The position numbers and the translations under genes are program-made. Shown piece by piece: positions 31,424 through 39,344 of a DNA stretch of 56,805 nt (position 1 is the first letter of the stretch; every line of letters begins with the position of its first letter). The DNA is from Nitrosovibrio sp. Nv4 (GTDB lineage Bacteria > Pseudomonadota > Gammaproteobacteria > Burkholderiales > SG8-39): the NCBI GenBank assembly GCA_945906765.1, contig CAMDRF010000009.1, positions 1 to 56,805 on the forward strand. Direction: 5' to 3'. The notes beneath the pieces are model-generated. The model made no database searches, was not told the DNA's origin, and was given only the letters and a program-made list of their open reading frames with translations.

Positions 31424-32069
31424 CTTCTCGGGCGTGGTCAAGCGCTATCCCGGCGGCCAGGAGGGGCTGAAGGGTGTCTCCTTCACCATCGAGGCAGGGG
31501 AATTCGCGTTCGTCGCCGGGCATTCGGGCGCCGGCAAATCCACGCTGCTCAAGCTGATCCCCGCGATCGAGCGGCCGAGCAGTGGCGCGGTCCTGGTCAA
31601 CGGCCAGCACGTCGGCGCCCTGAAACGCGCCGCGCTGCCCTACCTCAGGCGCAACCTCGGCCTCGTGTTCCAGGACCAGAAACTGCTCTATGACCGCAGC
31701 GTCTACGACAACGTGCTGCTGCCGCTCGCCTTCAGCGAATTGAGCGGGCGCGAGGCGGCGCGCCGCGCGCGCGCCGCGCTCGAGAAAGTCGGCCTGCTCG
31801 CGCGCGAGAAAGCCAATCCGATCCAGCTCTCTGGCGGCGAGCAGCAGCGCCTCGCCATCGCGCGCGCGGTGGTGAACCGGCCCTCGGTGCTGATCGCGGA
31901 CGAGCCCACCGCCAACCTGGACGCGGGCTCGGCCGCGGCGATCCTCGAAATCTTCGCCGATTTCAACAAGGTCGGCGTCACCGTGCTGGTCGCCACGCAC
32001 GACGAAGCGCTTATCGGGCGCTTTGCGAGGCGGGTGCTGCGCCTGGCCAAGGGCAGCTTGGTCGAATGA
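31416..32069 (+). CDS. ftsE: Cell-division ATP-binding protein FtsE
   Basis: ATPase partner of FtsX that controls septal peptidoglycan hydrolases. Walker A GHSGAGKSTLLKLI, Q-loop LVFQDQKLLYDRSV, signature LSGGEQQRLAIARAVV, Walker B VLIADEPTANLD. The only suitable start is TTG 31416 (then ISFSGVVKRYPGG), with a GGAGG about 8 bases upstream, inside the end of ftsY. The protein is 217 residues, close to E. coli FtsE. Confidence 0.94.
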   Translation: MISFSGVVKRYPGGQEGLKGVSFTIEAGEFAFVAGHSGAGKSTLLKLIPAIERPSSGAVLVNGQHVGALKRAALPYLRRNLGLVFQDQKLLYDRSVYDNVLLPLAFSELSGREAARRARAALEKVGLLAREKANPIQLSGGEQQRLAIARAVVNRPSVLIADEPTANLDAGSAAAILEIFADFNKVGVTVLVATHDEALIGRFARRVLRLAKGSLVE

Positions 32070-33007
32070 AAACCTGGCTGCGCCAGCACCGCCAGGCGAT
32101 CGCGGCCGCTTTCGGCAAGCTTGCCGCGCAGAAGTCGGCCGCGGCGCTGAACGCGCTGGTGATCGGCATCGCGCTGTCGCTGCCAGCCGGCGGTTACGCG
32201 CTGCTCTCCAGCCTGCGCAACGTCACGCTGGGCGCGGCGCTCGAGCCGCGGCTGTCGGTGTTCCTGCGCGCGGAAATCAGGCGGCCGGAGGCCGACGCGC
32301 TGGGCGCGCGGCTGAAGGCCGATGCGCGCGTAAGCGATGCGCGTTTCGTGTCGCGCGAACAGGCCCTGAAGGAACTGCAGGCGATCGAAGGCCTCGCCGA
32401 GGTGGTCGGCGCGCTCAGCCGCAATCCGCTGCCGGACGCGTTTGTGCTGCGGCCAAAGGCCGCCGACTCCGCCGCGCTGGAGGCGCTGGCGGCGCAGCTG
32501 CGCGCAATGCCCGGGGTGGCGCATGTGCAGGTGGATTCCGCCTGGGCACGACGCCTCGGCGCCCTCGCCGGCACGGCGCGGCTCGCGATCGCGCTGCTTG
32601 CCGCGCTGCTCGCCTTCGGTCTGGTGGCCATCACCTTCAATACCATCCGGCTGCAGGTTCTCACCCAGCGCGCCGAGATCGAGATCTCCAAGCTGATCGG
32701 CGCCACCGATGCCTTCATCCGCCGGCCCTTCTTCTACCTGGGCGCGCTGCAAGGCCTGGCAGGCGGATTGGTGGCGCTCGCCATCCTTGGGGCAAGTCTC
32801 GCTGCCCTGAACATCGGCGTTTCTGAGCTTGCCTCGAGTTACGGCTCGTCGTTCCGGCTCGGTTTCCTGGAATCGGGCGACGCGCTCGCCGTGGTGCTGT
32901 TCTCCGCCGCCTTGGGTTGGTTTGGCGCATTTCTATCAGTGAGCAAATACTTACTTGAAATAGAGCCAAAATATGGCTCTTGTGAGGATAACCCATGGGG
33001 AACCTAG
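32066..33007 (+). CDS. ftsX: Cell-division protein FtsX
   Basis: Membrane partner of FtsE (313 aa). Four hydrophobic segments are visible (near residues 28-50, 180-205, 230-255 and 275-300), with a periplasmic loop after the first and the family block VLTQRAEIEISKLIGATDAF. ATG 32066 overlaps the ftsE stop. The last ~12 residues (after SVSKYLLEIEP) look non-conserved. A short inverted repeat lies in the coding end at 32962-32980. Confidence 0.94.
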   Translation: MKTWLRQHRQAIAAAFGKLAAQKSAAALNALVIGIALSLPAGGYALLSSLRNVTLGAALEPRLSVFLRAEIRRPEADALGARLKADARVSDARFVSREQALKELQAIEGLAEVVGALSRNPLPDAFVLRPKAADSAALEALAAQLRAMPGVAHVQVDSAWARRLGALAGTARLAIALLAALLAFGLVAITFNTIRLQVLTQRAEIEISKLIGATDAFIRRPFFYLGALQGLAGGLVALAILGASLAALNIGVSELASSYGSSFRLGFLESGDALAVVLFSAALGWFGAFLSVSKYLLEIEPKYGSCEDNPWGT

Positions 33008-33014
33008 GACGGGA

Positions 33015-33041
33015 TTGGCACTCAAACACCCGGAGTGCTAA
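33015..33041 (+). promoter_or_regulatory. CIRCE element (HrcA operator) upstream of rpoH
   Basis: The left arm TTGGCACTC (33015-33023) and right arm GAGTGCTAA (33033-33041) are separated by exactly 9 bases. The classical CIRCE is TTAGCACTC-N9-GAGTGCTAA, so 17 of 18 arm bases match. It ends 26 bases before the rpoH ATG, a position suited to repression by HrcA. Confidence 0.9.
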
Positions 33042-33067
33042 GATTCTCGCAACCAAGGAGACAAGCT

Positions 33068-34054
33068 ATGCAGACGGCGATTTCGTTGCCGATGACGTTC
33101 CCGGCCCCCATTTCGGCCGGCAGCATCGACGCCTACATTCAGGCAGTCAACCGGATTCCGCTGCTCAGCTCGGAAGACGAACGCGCGCTCGCGACGCGGC
33201 TGCGCCAGAGCAATGACCTCGAAGCAGCGGGCAAACTGGTGCTGTCGCACCTGCGCCTTGTGGTGTCGGTCGCGCGCGGCTACCTCGGCTACGGCCTGCC
33301 GCACGCCGATCTGATCCAGGAAGGCAACATCGGCCTGATGAAGGCGGTGAAGCGCTTCGACGCGGAGCGCGGCGTACGCCTGGTGTCGTTCGCGATCCAC
33401 TGGATCAAGGCCGAGATGCACGAGTACATCCTGCGCAACTGGCGGCTGGTGAAGGTCGCCACCACCAAGGCGCAACGCAAGCTCTTCTTCAACCTGCGCT
33501 CGATGAAGCGCGGGCTCGCGCCGCTCACGGCCGATGAAATCAAGCACGTTGCCGCGACGCTCAAGGTCAAGCCCGAGGAAGTGGTCGAGATGGAAACCCG
33601 TCTTGCCGGGCGCGACGTCGCCTTCGAAGCCGACGACAACGATGACGAAGCGACCTACGCGCCGGCGCAATATCTCGCCGCCGACCCCGAGTCCGAGCCT
33701 TCGCGCGTGCTGGAAGCCGAGGAAGACGGCAACATCGGCGCGGCGGGCTTGCGCAGCGCGCTTGCGGCGCTCGACCCGCGCAGCCGCCGCATTGTCGAGG
33801 CGCGCTGGCTGAAGGAGAAGGACGGCGCCACGTTGCATGATCTGGCGGCCGAGTTCAAGGTGTCGGCGGAGCGCATTCGCCAGCTCGAAGTCAAGGCGAT
33901 GGAGAAAATGCGCAAAGTGCTGCAGTCTACGGGGAACACCGCGCGACGCCCCTCGGGCGTCTCCCGGCTGATGATTTTTCGGCTGCAGACGCAGGCGACT
34001 AGATCCGGATCCTTTTCCAGGGAGCGCGACTCGCCGAAATCGGCATCGAACTGA
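33068..34054 (+). CDS. rpoH: Heat-shock sigma factor RpoH (sigma-32), with a non-native C-terminal extension
   Basis: Alternative sigma factor for chaperone and protease genes. Region 2 is intact (ANGLRLV-like KLVLSHLRLVVSVARGY, DLIQEGNIGLMKAVKRF, RLVSFAIHWIKAEMHEY), followed by the RpoH box QRKLFFNLR and region 4 with GATLHDLAAEFKVSAERIRQ. AAGGAG precedes ATG 33068 by 7 bases. The native protein should end near KAMEKMRKVLQ (about 33930); the remaining ~42 residues are read from the antisense strand of a decayed signalling gene. The sigma factor itself looks complete. Confidence 0.93.
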   Translation: MQTAISLPMTFPAPISAGSIDAYIQAVNRIPLLSSEDERALATRLRQSNDLEAAGKLVLSHLRLVVSVARGYLGYGLPHADLIQEGNIGLMKAVKRFDAERGVRLVSFAIHWIKAEMHEYILRNWRLVKVATTKAQRKLFFNLRSMKRGLAPLTADEIKHVAATLKVKPEEVVEMETRLAGRDVAFEADDNDDEATYAPAQYLAADPESEPSRVLEAEEDGNIGAAGLRSALAALDPRSRRIVEARWLKEKDGATLHDLAAEFKVSAERIRQLEVKAMEKMRKVLQSTGNTARRPSGVSRLMIFRLQTQATRSGSFSRERDSPKSASN

Positions 34055-34664
34055 TCGTAGATCACCGCGTGCTGGATGTTGCTCTCGTTGAACTCGGTGT
34101 CGTGGTCCGGATTGGAAAGAGCGAACAGGCGCACCCTGCGGGCCTGGACGCTGGCGCTCATGACCTCGAGCAGGGATCCCAGAAGTTTCTGCGAATCGGA
34201 ATGACGCGTAAGATCAATAATCGCGTCGAGATAGCCGCTGAACTCCCGCGCCGAGATGTTCAGCGCCATCACCGGCAGAGCCACCGCTCCCCTGGAGAGG
34301 CAATCGAGCAGTTTCTCGACCATGACGCAGTCGAGCCGCGGAATGAGTCCGGGGCGCGCCGCCATCGGCAGAAACTGCGCCGCAGGAACCGGTTCGCCAT
34401 GCCCGGCCAGCATGCGCGCCGTAACTTCGCTGTGCACCGGCGTCTTCGCGGGAAGGCCGAACGCGTTCTGCGCGAAGAGCGCGAACTGGTTGTTATCCAG
34501 AGCATTTTCAATGCGCACGCCCCTGCCGGACTGGCGCTCCCGGTGGGCGATCAGACCCGGCGTCAGGCTGCGGGAATATCCCAACTCCGCGGCAGCCGAG
34601 ATCGCGGCCGCGGCGAGCGACACAGGGCCGCGGCCAGCGCCACGCGCAGCGTGGGAAATTTCAT
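33933..34664 (-). pseudogene. Composite remnant of GGDEF/EAL signalling genes
   Basis: Three pieces are joined. ATG 34664 starts a signal/anchor (MKFPTLRVALAAA), which continues only after a one-base shift (SLAAAAISAAAELGYSRS). Next comes the first half of an EAL domain (NNQFALFAQNAFGLP, EVTARML, PMAARPGLIPRLD, LNISAR). Around 34246 this switches to what looks like the N-terminal sensor of another GGDEF protein (LLEVMSASVQARRVRLFALS, QHAVIYDQFDADF, DPDLVACV). It ends where the rpoH 3' end begins. No GGDEF motif and no second half of EAL exist, so the region is non-functional. Assignments to families are by pattern, not search. Confidence 0.65.
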
Positions 34665-34667
34665 GCC

Positions 34668-35225
34668 TCAGGCCACGGCGAAGTCGGCGAGCGGACGCGG
34701 CCGCTGAATGCCGAATCCCTGGGCGTGGCTGACGCCCAGCGCCTTGAGGCGCGCGAGGATGTCCCGATCCTCGACCATCTCGGCGATCACGCCGAATCCG
34801 AATGCCTCGGCCACGCGCAGTATGGCCCGCAGTTTCCTTTCCGCGGACAAACTGCTCAGAAGCTTGCGCACGATCGTCTGGCTCGAAAGATTGATCGAAA
34901 AGCGCGCAATCCGGGAACCCGTCGCCAGATGACGTACCACGCTGCGCACCACCCACCGATCAAGTGCCGGCATCATGCGGTAGTGCTCGAAGACGGGCAG
35001 GAACTCTCCCGGCGGCATGAGGGAGCTCTCCTCTGCGCGGAACCGCACCAGCACCTCCGCCATCGGAAACCGGTCCTCGCCGGAGAACGCCGCGATCGGC
35101 TGGCAATACAGCACCAACTCGTCGCGATCGAGCGCCTCCTGCATGCGCGCGACAGGGTTGAGCCAACCAGAGAGCTTGGCATCCTGCTCCAGCAGGAGCG
35201 GATCAGGTTTCATTCCGGCGTTCAT
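34668..35225 (-). pseudogene. EAL-domain protein with central deletion
   Basis: The 185-residue frame is open, and its ends fit an EAL phosphodiesterase domain: MAEVLVRFR (the EAL-position motif), DRWVVRSVVRHL, FSINLSS with the metal-binding asparagine, then VIAEMVEDRDILARLKALGV and AQGFGIQRP near the end. The middle part, which should hold the conserved ITE, DDFG and KID motifs (about 90 residues), is missing between INLSSQTI and RKLLSSLSAER. It cannot be an active phosphodiesterase; a residual binding role is possible but unlikely. It lies directly upstream of the composite remnant. Confidence 0.7.
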
Positions 35226-35282
35226 TATGCCCCCCGCAAAACGGGGCCGGGCGGCTATCCCGGCCGTCGCGCGAGCGGCAGA

Positions 35283-35879
35283 TCAGGCCGGCGCATGCAG
35301 CAATGCCCGCAAGTCCTCGGCAAGGTCCTGCGCGATACGGTCGTGCCTTACGAACAGGCGCAGCCGGCCCTGCGGGTCGATGATGTAGCTCTGCCCGCTG
35401 TGATCGACGGTATAGGCGCCTGGCACGCTGCCGGGCCGCTTCTCGTAGAAAATCTTGAATTCCTTCGCCACGCGTTGCGTCGCGGCGGCGTCGCCGTAAA
35501 GGCCGAGGAAGCGCGGGTCGAAAGCGGGAACATACTTGGAGAGCACTTCGGCCGTGTCCCGCTCCGGATCCACCGTCACCATCAGCACCTGCACGCGCTC
35601 GGCATCCTTGCCGAGCGCCTTCATGACGGCGGCCGCATCGACCAGCGTCGTGGGACAGATGTCGGGGCAATGGGTAAAACCGAAGAACACAACCACCGCC
35701 TTGCCGCGGAAGTCCGCCAGCGTCCTCGGCTTGCCGTCGTGCCCGGTGAGCGCGAGCTCCTTGCCGAAGTCCGCGCCCGTGATGTCGGTGCTCTTGAATT
35801 TCGGCGCATCGGCCCCGCACGCCGCCAGCAGAACGGCTGCGGCGAACGCCAGAAACTTACGCCAGGTAATGATCGGCAA
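35283..35879 (-). CDS. senC: SCO1/SenC/PrrC copper-chaperone lipoprotein
   Basis: Thioredoxin-fold copper protein (198 aa) that helps assemble the CuA centre of cytochrome oxidase. A lipoprotein signal ends in LLAAC (C21). The copper motif [14 protein letters not shown] places the cysteines at 71 and 75; the third ligand histidine is in [12 protein letters not shown]. The start is TTG 35879, overlapping the ctaB end by 23 bases, so the two are coupled. It was presumably the end gene of the ancestral cox operon. Confidence 0.92.
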   Translation of the reverse strand: MPIITWRKFLAFAAAVLLAACGADAPKFKSTDITGADFGKELALTGHDGKPRTLADFRGKAVVVFFGFTHCPDICPTTLVDAAAVMKALGKDAERVQVLMVTVDPERDTAEVLSKYVPAFDPRFLGLYGDAAATQRVAKEFKIFYEKRPGSVPGAYTVDHSGQSYIIDPQGRLRLFVRHDRIAQDLAEDLRALLHAPA

Positions 35880-36777
35880 GCAGCGCCGCGAACAGCGCCG
35901 ACAGGTACACGATGGAGTAGCGGAAACAGCTGCGCGCGAGGCGATCGCTGTAGGCGACGTAGATGCGCACCGCGTAGCCGATGTAGACCAGGCCGAGCAC
36001 GGTTGCCGCCGCCAGATAGAGCCAGCCGCTCATGCGCACGGCGAACGGCAGGAGCGAGACGCCGAACAGGATCAGGGTGTAGAGCAGCACCTGCAACCGC
36101 GTGTAGTCCTTGCCGTGCGTCACCGGCAGCATCGGCACACCGGCTCTCGCGTAATCCTCGGTGCGGTACAGCGCGAGCGACCAGAAGTGCGGCGGCGTCC
36201 AGGCGAAGATGATCAGGAACAGGAGCATTGCCTCGGTGGTAACCTGCCCGGTCACCGCGGCCCAGCCCAGCACCGGCGGCATCGCCCCGGAAGCGCCGCC
36301 GATGACGATGTTCTGCGGCGTGAGGGGTTTGAGGATCACCGTGTAGACGACCGCGTAGCCGACGAAGGTGCCCAGCGTCAGCCACATCGTCAGCGCGTTC
36401 ACGTAATGCACTAGGATCCACAGGCCGAAGCCGCCGACCGCGCCGGCAAACACCACGGCCTGCAGCGGCGTCAGCTCGCCGCGCGGCAGCGGGCGCCAGC
36501 TGGTGCGCTGCATGCGCGCGTCGATCTTCTGCTCGACCAGGCAGTTGACCGCGGCCGCGGCGCCGGCCACCAGCGCGATGCCGAGGGTCGCGGCAAGCAG
36601 GACCTGCAGCGGCACCATCCCGGGCGTGGCGAGCAACATCCCGATCACCGCGGTGAAGACGATCAACGAGACGACGCGCGGCTTGGTGAGCGCGAGAAAA
36701 GCCCGGGCGCGGCGGCCCAGCGTCCTGGCGGAGGATTCGGAAAGGAATTCGGAGGACAAGGCGGAAAATTTTAGCAC
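35857..36777 (-). CDS. ctaB: Protohaem IX farnesyltransferase (haem O synthase)
   Basis: Polytopic membrane prenyltransferase that makes haem O for haem-copper oxidases. Clear UbiA-type motifs: [17 protein letters not shown], the aspartate-rich [32 protein letters not shown], and the second block [18 protein letters not shown]. About eight or nine hydrophobic segments are visible. The start is uncertain: GTG 36777 and TTG 36759 are both possible, and neither has a good ribosome site. Confidence 0.93.
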   Translation of the reverse strand: MLKFSALSSEFLSESSARTLGRRARAFLALTKPRVVSLIVFTAVIGMLLATPGMVPLQVLLAATLGIALVAGAAAAVNCLVEQKIDARMQRTSWRPLPRGELTPLQAVVFAGAVGGFGLWILVHYVNALTMWLTLGTFVGYAVVYTVILKPLTPQNIVIGGASGAMPPVLGWAAVTGQVTTEAMLLFLIIFAWTPPHFWSLALYRTEDYARAGVPMLPVTHGKDYTRLQVLLYTLILFGVSLLPFAVRMSGWLYLAAATVLGLVYIGYAVRIYVAYSDRLARSCFRYSIVYLSALFAALLADHYLA

Positions 36778-36826
36778 GGGTAAAATGGCGGACCTGCCGC
36801 TCATTGCATCGCTGGGAGAGGATCGG

Positions 36827-37137
36827 ATGGACTTCACCGTAGGGATGCTGCTGGGGACATTTGTACTCTCGGTCCTGGCCCTTTTCTTCTTCATCTGATC
36901 GATGGCCCGGGGGCTGTTCGCAATGGCCAGTCGGCCGCGGCCGTTATCTTCGCGCGCAATCAGTTCGGCATCGTTGAAGATCCGGCGGCGACTGCCCAGG
37001 AGCAAGGCGATCTTCAACTCATGCGGCACATGACAGCCGCCGAAATTGGACAACGGGCGCTGTATCAGGACGGCGCCGGCACACAGCACCACGAAGTCCG
37101 CGAGTGGATTGAGGCGATCCGCGCTCGCCTTCAGTGA
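36827..37137 (+). pseudogene. Small single-pass membrane protein, broken by a stop codon and a frameshift
   Basis: ATG 36827 follows GGGAGAGG and encodes a membrane segment ([19 protein letters not shown]), then TGA at 36896. Past the stop the frame continues SMARGLFA, and after a one-base shift near 36923 reads [20 protein letters not shown] ... [14 protein letters not shown] to TGA 37135-37137. The joined product would be about 103 residues with the TGA in place of a likely TGG tryptophan. I do not recognise the family. Its place beside ctaB suggests a link to oxidase assembly. Confidence 0.6.
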
Positions 37138-37236
37138 CACGTGGAGAGGATCAAGATCCACCTTCGATAACACCTCCCTATTAAAACCGTATCAATATCG
37201 GCCGTCGTGATTTCCTGAAAGCGGGTTCGCTCCCCG
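37138..37236. other. Gap between the broken membrane protein and a small frameshifted reading frame
   Basis: I see no gene, RNA or clear promoter here. It is more A+T-rich than the surrounding housekeeping operons and may be close to the left edge of the replaced oxidase segment. Confidence 0.4.
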
Positions 37237-37438
37237 ATGGCCACTTCAAATTCCTCCACCCGTGGCCACCGGGGACCCAACCATAGCTTTGCCCGTTTCG
37301 AACAAGCCTTAAGCGACGGCAAACGTATCTTTTTCGTGGATCTCGAGCCCCCCCCAAGAGGAAGCGGTATTGGAGAAGACGCTAAAATCCCACCCGCAAG
37401 CGGAGCTGGCAGGAACGGGGTCAGGATTTCCTCATTGA
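37237..37438 (+). pseudogene. Small reading frame interrupted at a run of eight C residues
   Basis: ATG 37237 starts a frame reading NHSFARFEQALSDGKRIFFV. At a run of eight C (37348-37355) this frame passes into glycine/arginine-rich sequence, but with one C fewer it would continue QEEAVLEKTLKSHPQAELAG to TGA 37436-37438, giving about 66 residues. The continuation looks far more like coding sequence. The run could be a real indel, a slippage site or a sequencing error. The family is not recognised. Confidence 0.45.
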
Positions 37439-37444
37439 GCAGTC

Positions 37445-38455
37445 ATGAACAAAATATCTCTCAAATTCAGCCTCATGATAACCAGCGTCGCGCTGGCGGC
37501 GGTGCTTGCCGGGGTGTGGCTCGCTGACGTATATCGGGAACACGATGCGCGGGCCATGTTGCTGCCGAGTCAGGTGATCACCTTGTTTCCCGAGCCCAAG
37601 CCGTTGACGGCCTTTGCGCTTACCGATCATAAGAATCGGGTATTCGATGTTGCGAGCTTGAAGGGTAAATGGTCGTTTCTCTTTTTCGGCTTCACCCATT
37701 GCCCGGACGTTTGTCCGACGACCCTGGCGGAACTGGCCCGCGCGCGCGACGACATCGCCAGGCATACGGCCGGCGCCGAAGATGTCCAGTTCGTCTTTGT
37801 CTCGGTGGATCCGAATCGCGATACCGCCGGCAAGCTCGGGCAATACGTGGGCTACTTCGATGCGGCCTTTCTCGGTGTGACGGGAAACGACGCGCAGATC
37901 GGCAACCTGGCCGGTCAACTGGGCGCCGTGTATCAGGTTGCGAACGCACCAGAGTTGGAAAACTATCCCGTCACTCACAGCACGGCGGTATTTCTGCTGG
38001 ATCCGCGCGCCCGCTATCATGCCGTGTTCACGCCGCCGCATGATGCGGAGGCCATCGGCAAGCGTTTCAAAGTGGTGCGGGAGCTTGAAGCAGGCGATGC
38101 GGTTTCGGTACGCGATGCCTGGATCCGGGAAGCGCCGCCCGGCATGACGATGATGGCGGGATACATGGAGTTGCGGAACAACACCTCACGGCCGCAAGTA
38201 CTCGTGGCCGCAAGCAGTTCCGGGTTCGGCAGCGTGATGATTCACCGCACTATCGTCAAGGACGGCATGGCGGGTATGGCGCACGCGTCGCGGCTCGAGC
38301 TTGCAGCCAACGCGAGTTTGATCTTCGCGCCGGGAGGCTATCATCTGATGCTGATGAAGCCGAAACGGTCACTGCGCGCTGGCGACCGGGTCGACATCAA
38401 TCTGGAATTCCGCGGCGGCCTTGTGTTACCCGTCGCCTTCGAGGTCCGCAAATGA
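37445..38455 (+). CDS. SCO1-like domain fused to a PCu(A)C copper-chaperone domain
   Basis: 336-residue protein joining two periplasmic copper chaperones usually encoded separately. An N-terminal anchor (LMITSVALAAVLAGVWLA) is followed by a SCO domain with [14 protein letters not shown] (C86, C90) and the histidine in YPVTHSTAVFLLDP. From about residue 220 there is a PCuAC (DUF461) domain: MTMMAGYMELRNNT, SVMIHRTIVKDGMAGM and the C-terminal HLMLMKPK, with the histidine and methionine ligands of the family. In known systems PCuAC hands Cu(I) to the CuA site of subunit II while SCO acts as chaperone or thiol reductant, so the fusion fits assembly of the adjacent oxidase. It converges on the cytochrome gene. 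Confidence 0.9.
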   Translation: MNKISLKFSLMITSVALAAVLAGVWLADVYREHDARAMLLPSQVITLFPEPKPLTAFALTDHKNRVFDVASLKGKWSFLFFGFTHCPDVCPTTLAELARARDDIARHTAGAEDVQFVFVSVDPNRDTAGKLGQYVGYFDAAFLGVTGNDAQIGNLAGQLGAVYQVANAPELENYPVTHSTAVFLLDPRARYHAVFTPPHDAEAIGKRFKVVRELEAGDAVSVRDAWIREAPPGMTMMAGYMELRNNTSRPQVLVAASSSGFGSVMIHRTIVKDGMAGMAHASRLELAANASLIFAPGGYHLMLMKPKRSLRAGDRVDINLEFRGGLVLPVAFEVRK

Positions 38456-38470
38456 GAACCGGCAAACGGT

Positions 38471-38974
38471 CTATTTCGACTGCGCCACCATGTAGTCGAC
38501 GGCGGCCTTGACCTCGGCGTCGCTCAACGCCGGGTTGCCGCCTTTGGCCGGCATCACTCCAGCGCTCCCCTGCATCCCATTGACGGCGCTGGCGTAGAGA
38601 GTATTGAGGCCCTTGGCGATGGGCTTGGCCCACTGGCCTTTGTCACCCAGCTTCGGCGCGCCGGCGATGCCGGCGCCGTGGCAGACGACGCAGCTCGCCT
38701 GGTAGACTTGTTGGCCGTCGCGGCCGGGCGACGCCGCGGCCGCCGCGATTTTTACCGGCTCCGGCCGAGTTTCCGCCGAAAGGATGCTGACCTGGCCGAC
38801 GGGTTTGATCCGCTCGGCCACGCTCGAAGCGGTGGACAGCAGCGCGCCGCGGTCCAGCCGGACCCGCTCGGGGATGCCGCGGTGATGGGCCACCAGAACG
38901 AATATGAACAGCAGCAACACCGCACTGGCCCCAAGAATCATCGCAACGTGCATCGCGTAGCTTTTTTTGGTCAT
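38471..38974 (-). CDS. Membrane-anchored class I cytochrome c
   Basis: 167-residue c-type cytochrome. An N-terminal membrane segment (HVAMILGASAVLLLFIFVLV) anchors a linker and a single haem domain with CVVCH near residue 97 and the distal methionine in GVMPAKGGNPALS. It resembles cytochrome c5. It overlaps the oxidase subunit IV stop (ATGA) and is the last gene of the leftward cox operon, so it may deliver electrons to that oxidase. Confidence 0.88.
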   Translation of the reverse strand: MTKKSYAMHVAMILGASAVLLLFIFVLVAHHRGIPERVRLDRGALLSTASSVAERIKPVGQVSILSAETRPEPVKIAAAAASPGRDGQQVYQASCVVCHGAGIAGAPKLGDKGQWAKPIAKGLNTLYASAVNGMQGSAGVMPAKGGNPALSDAEVKAAVDYMVAQSK

Positions 38975-39336
38975 TGCACCAACAATCCCTTCACGAAAAA
39001 GACGCCCCGCGTAAAGAAGGTGTAGTCCGCTTCAAGCGCGCCGATGCCCAGAAGCACCATCAGCAACAGCGTCGGGACCAAGATCGCATACATCAGGGCC
39101 AGGCGCTCCCACATCATGTGCATGAAGACGGCGACGATCAGCCCGGCCTTCAGCAACATGAACACGATGATCAGAAACCACCTGAGGTAACCCTGAAATT
39201 GGTAGTAGTCGACCGCATAAGACGCGGCGCTGAGAACGAACAGCAATCCCCAGATTTTGAGATAAATGCCGATCGGATGTTGCTGGCCCTCTACGTGTGC
39301 CCCGATAGCCGGTTGTCGCCCCTGTGCGTGTTCCAC
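38971..39336 (-). CDS. Cytochrome c oxidase subunit IV (prokaryotic type)
   Basis: 121-residue membrane protein of the bacterial COX4 family: three hydrophobic segments, with HPIGIYLKIWGLLFVLSA, FLIIVFMLLKAGLIVAVFMH and LVPTLLLMVLLGIGAL. GTG 39336 is chosen; AAGGG lies just upstream and it begins 8 bases after the subunit III stop. Subunit IV of this type is found with caa3/bo3-like oxidases. Confidence 0.85.
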   Translation of the reverse strand: MEHAQGRQPAIGAHVEGQQHPIGIYLKIWGLLFVLSAASYAVDYYQFQGYLRWFLIIVFMLLKAGLIVAVFMHMMWERLALMYAILVPTLLLMVLLGIGALEADYTFFTRGVFFVKGLLVQ

Positions 39337-39344
39337 GATAGCCC

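Noticed and set aside
32962-32980. Inverted repeat AGAGCCA-N5-TGGCTCT in the 3' end of ftsX
   Set aside because: It could fold, but it has no U-tract and lies in coding sequence; no regulator is suggested.
32954-32998. CTTGAAA and CCCATGG resembling a sigma-32 promoter upstream of rpoH
   Set aside because: The elements are about 31 bases apart; sigma-32 promoters need roughly 13-17.
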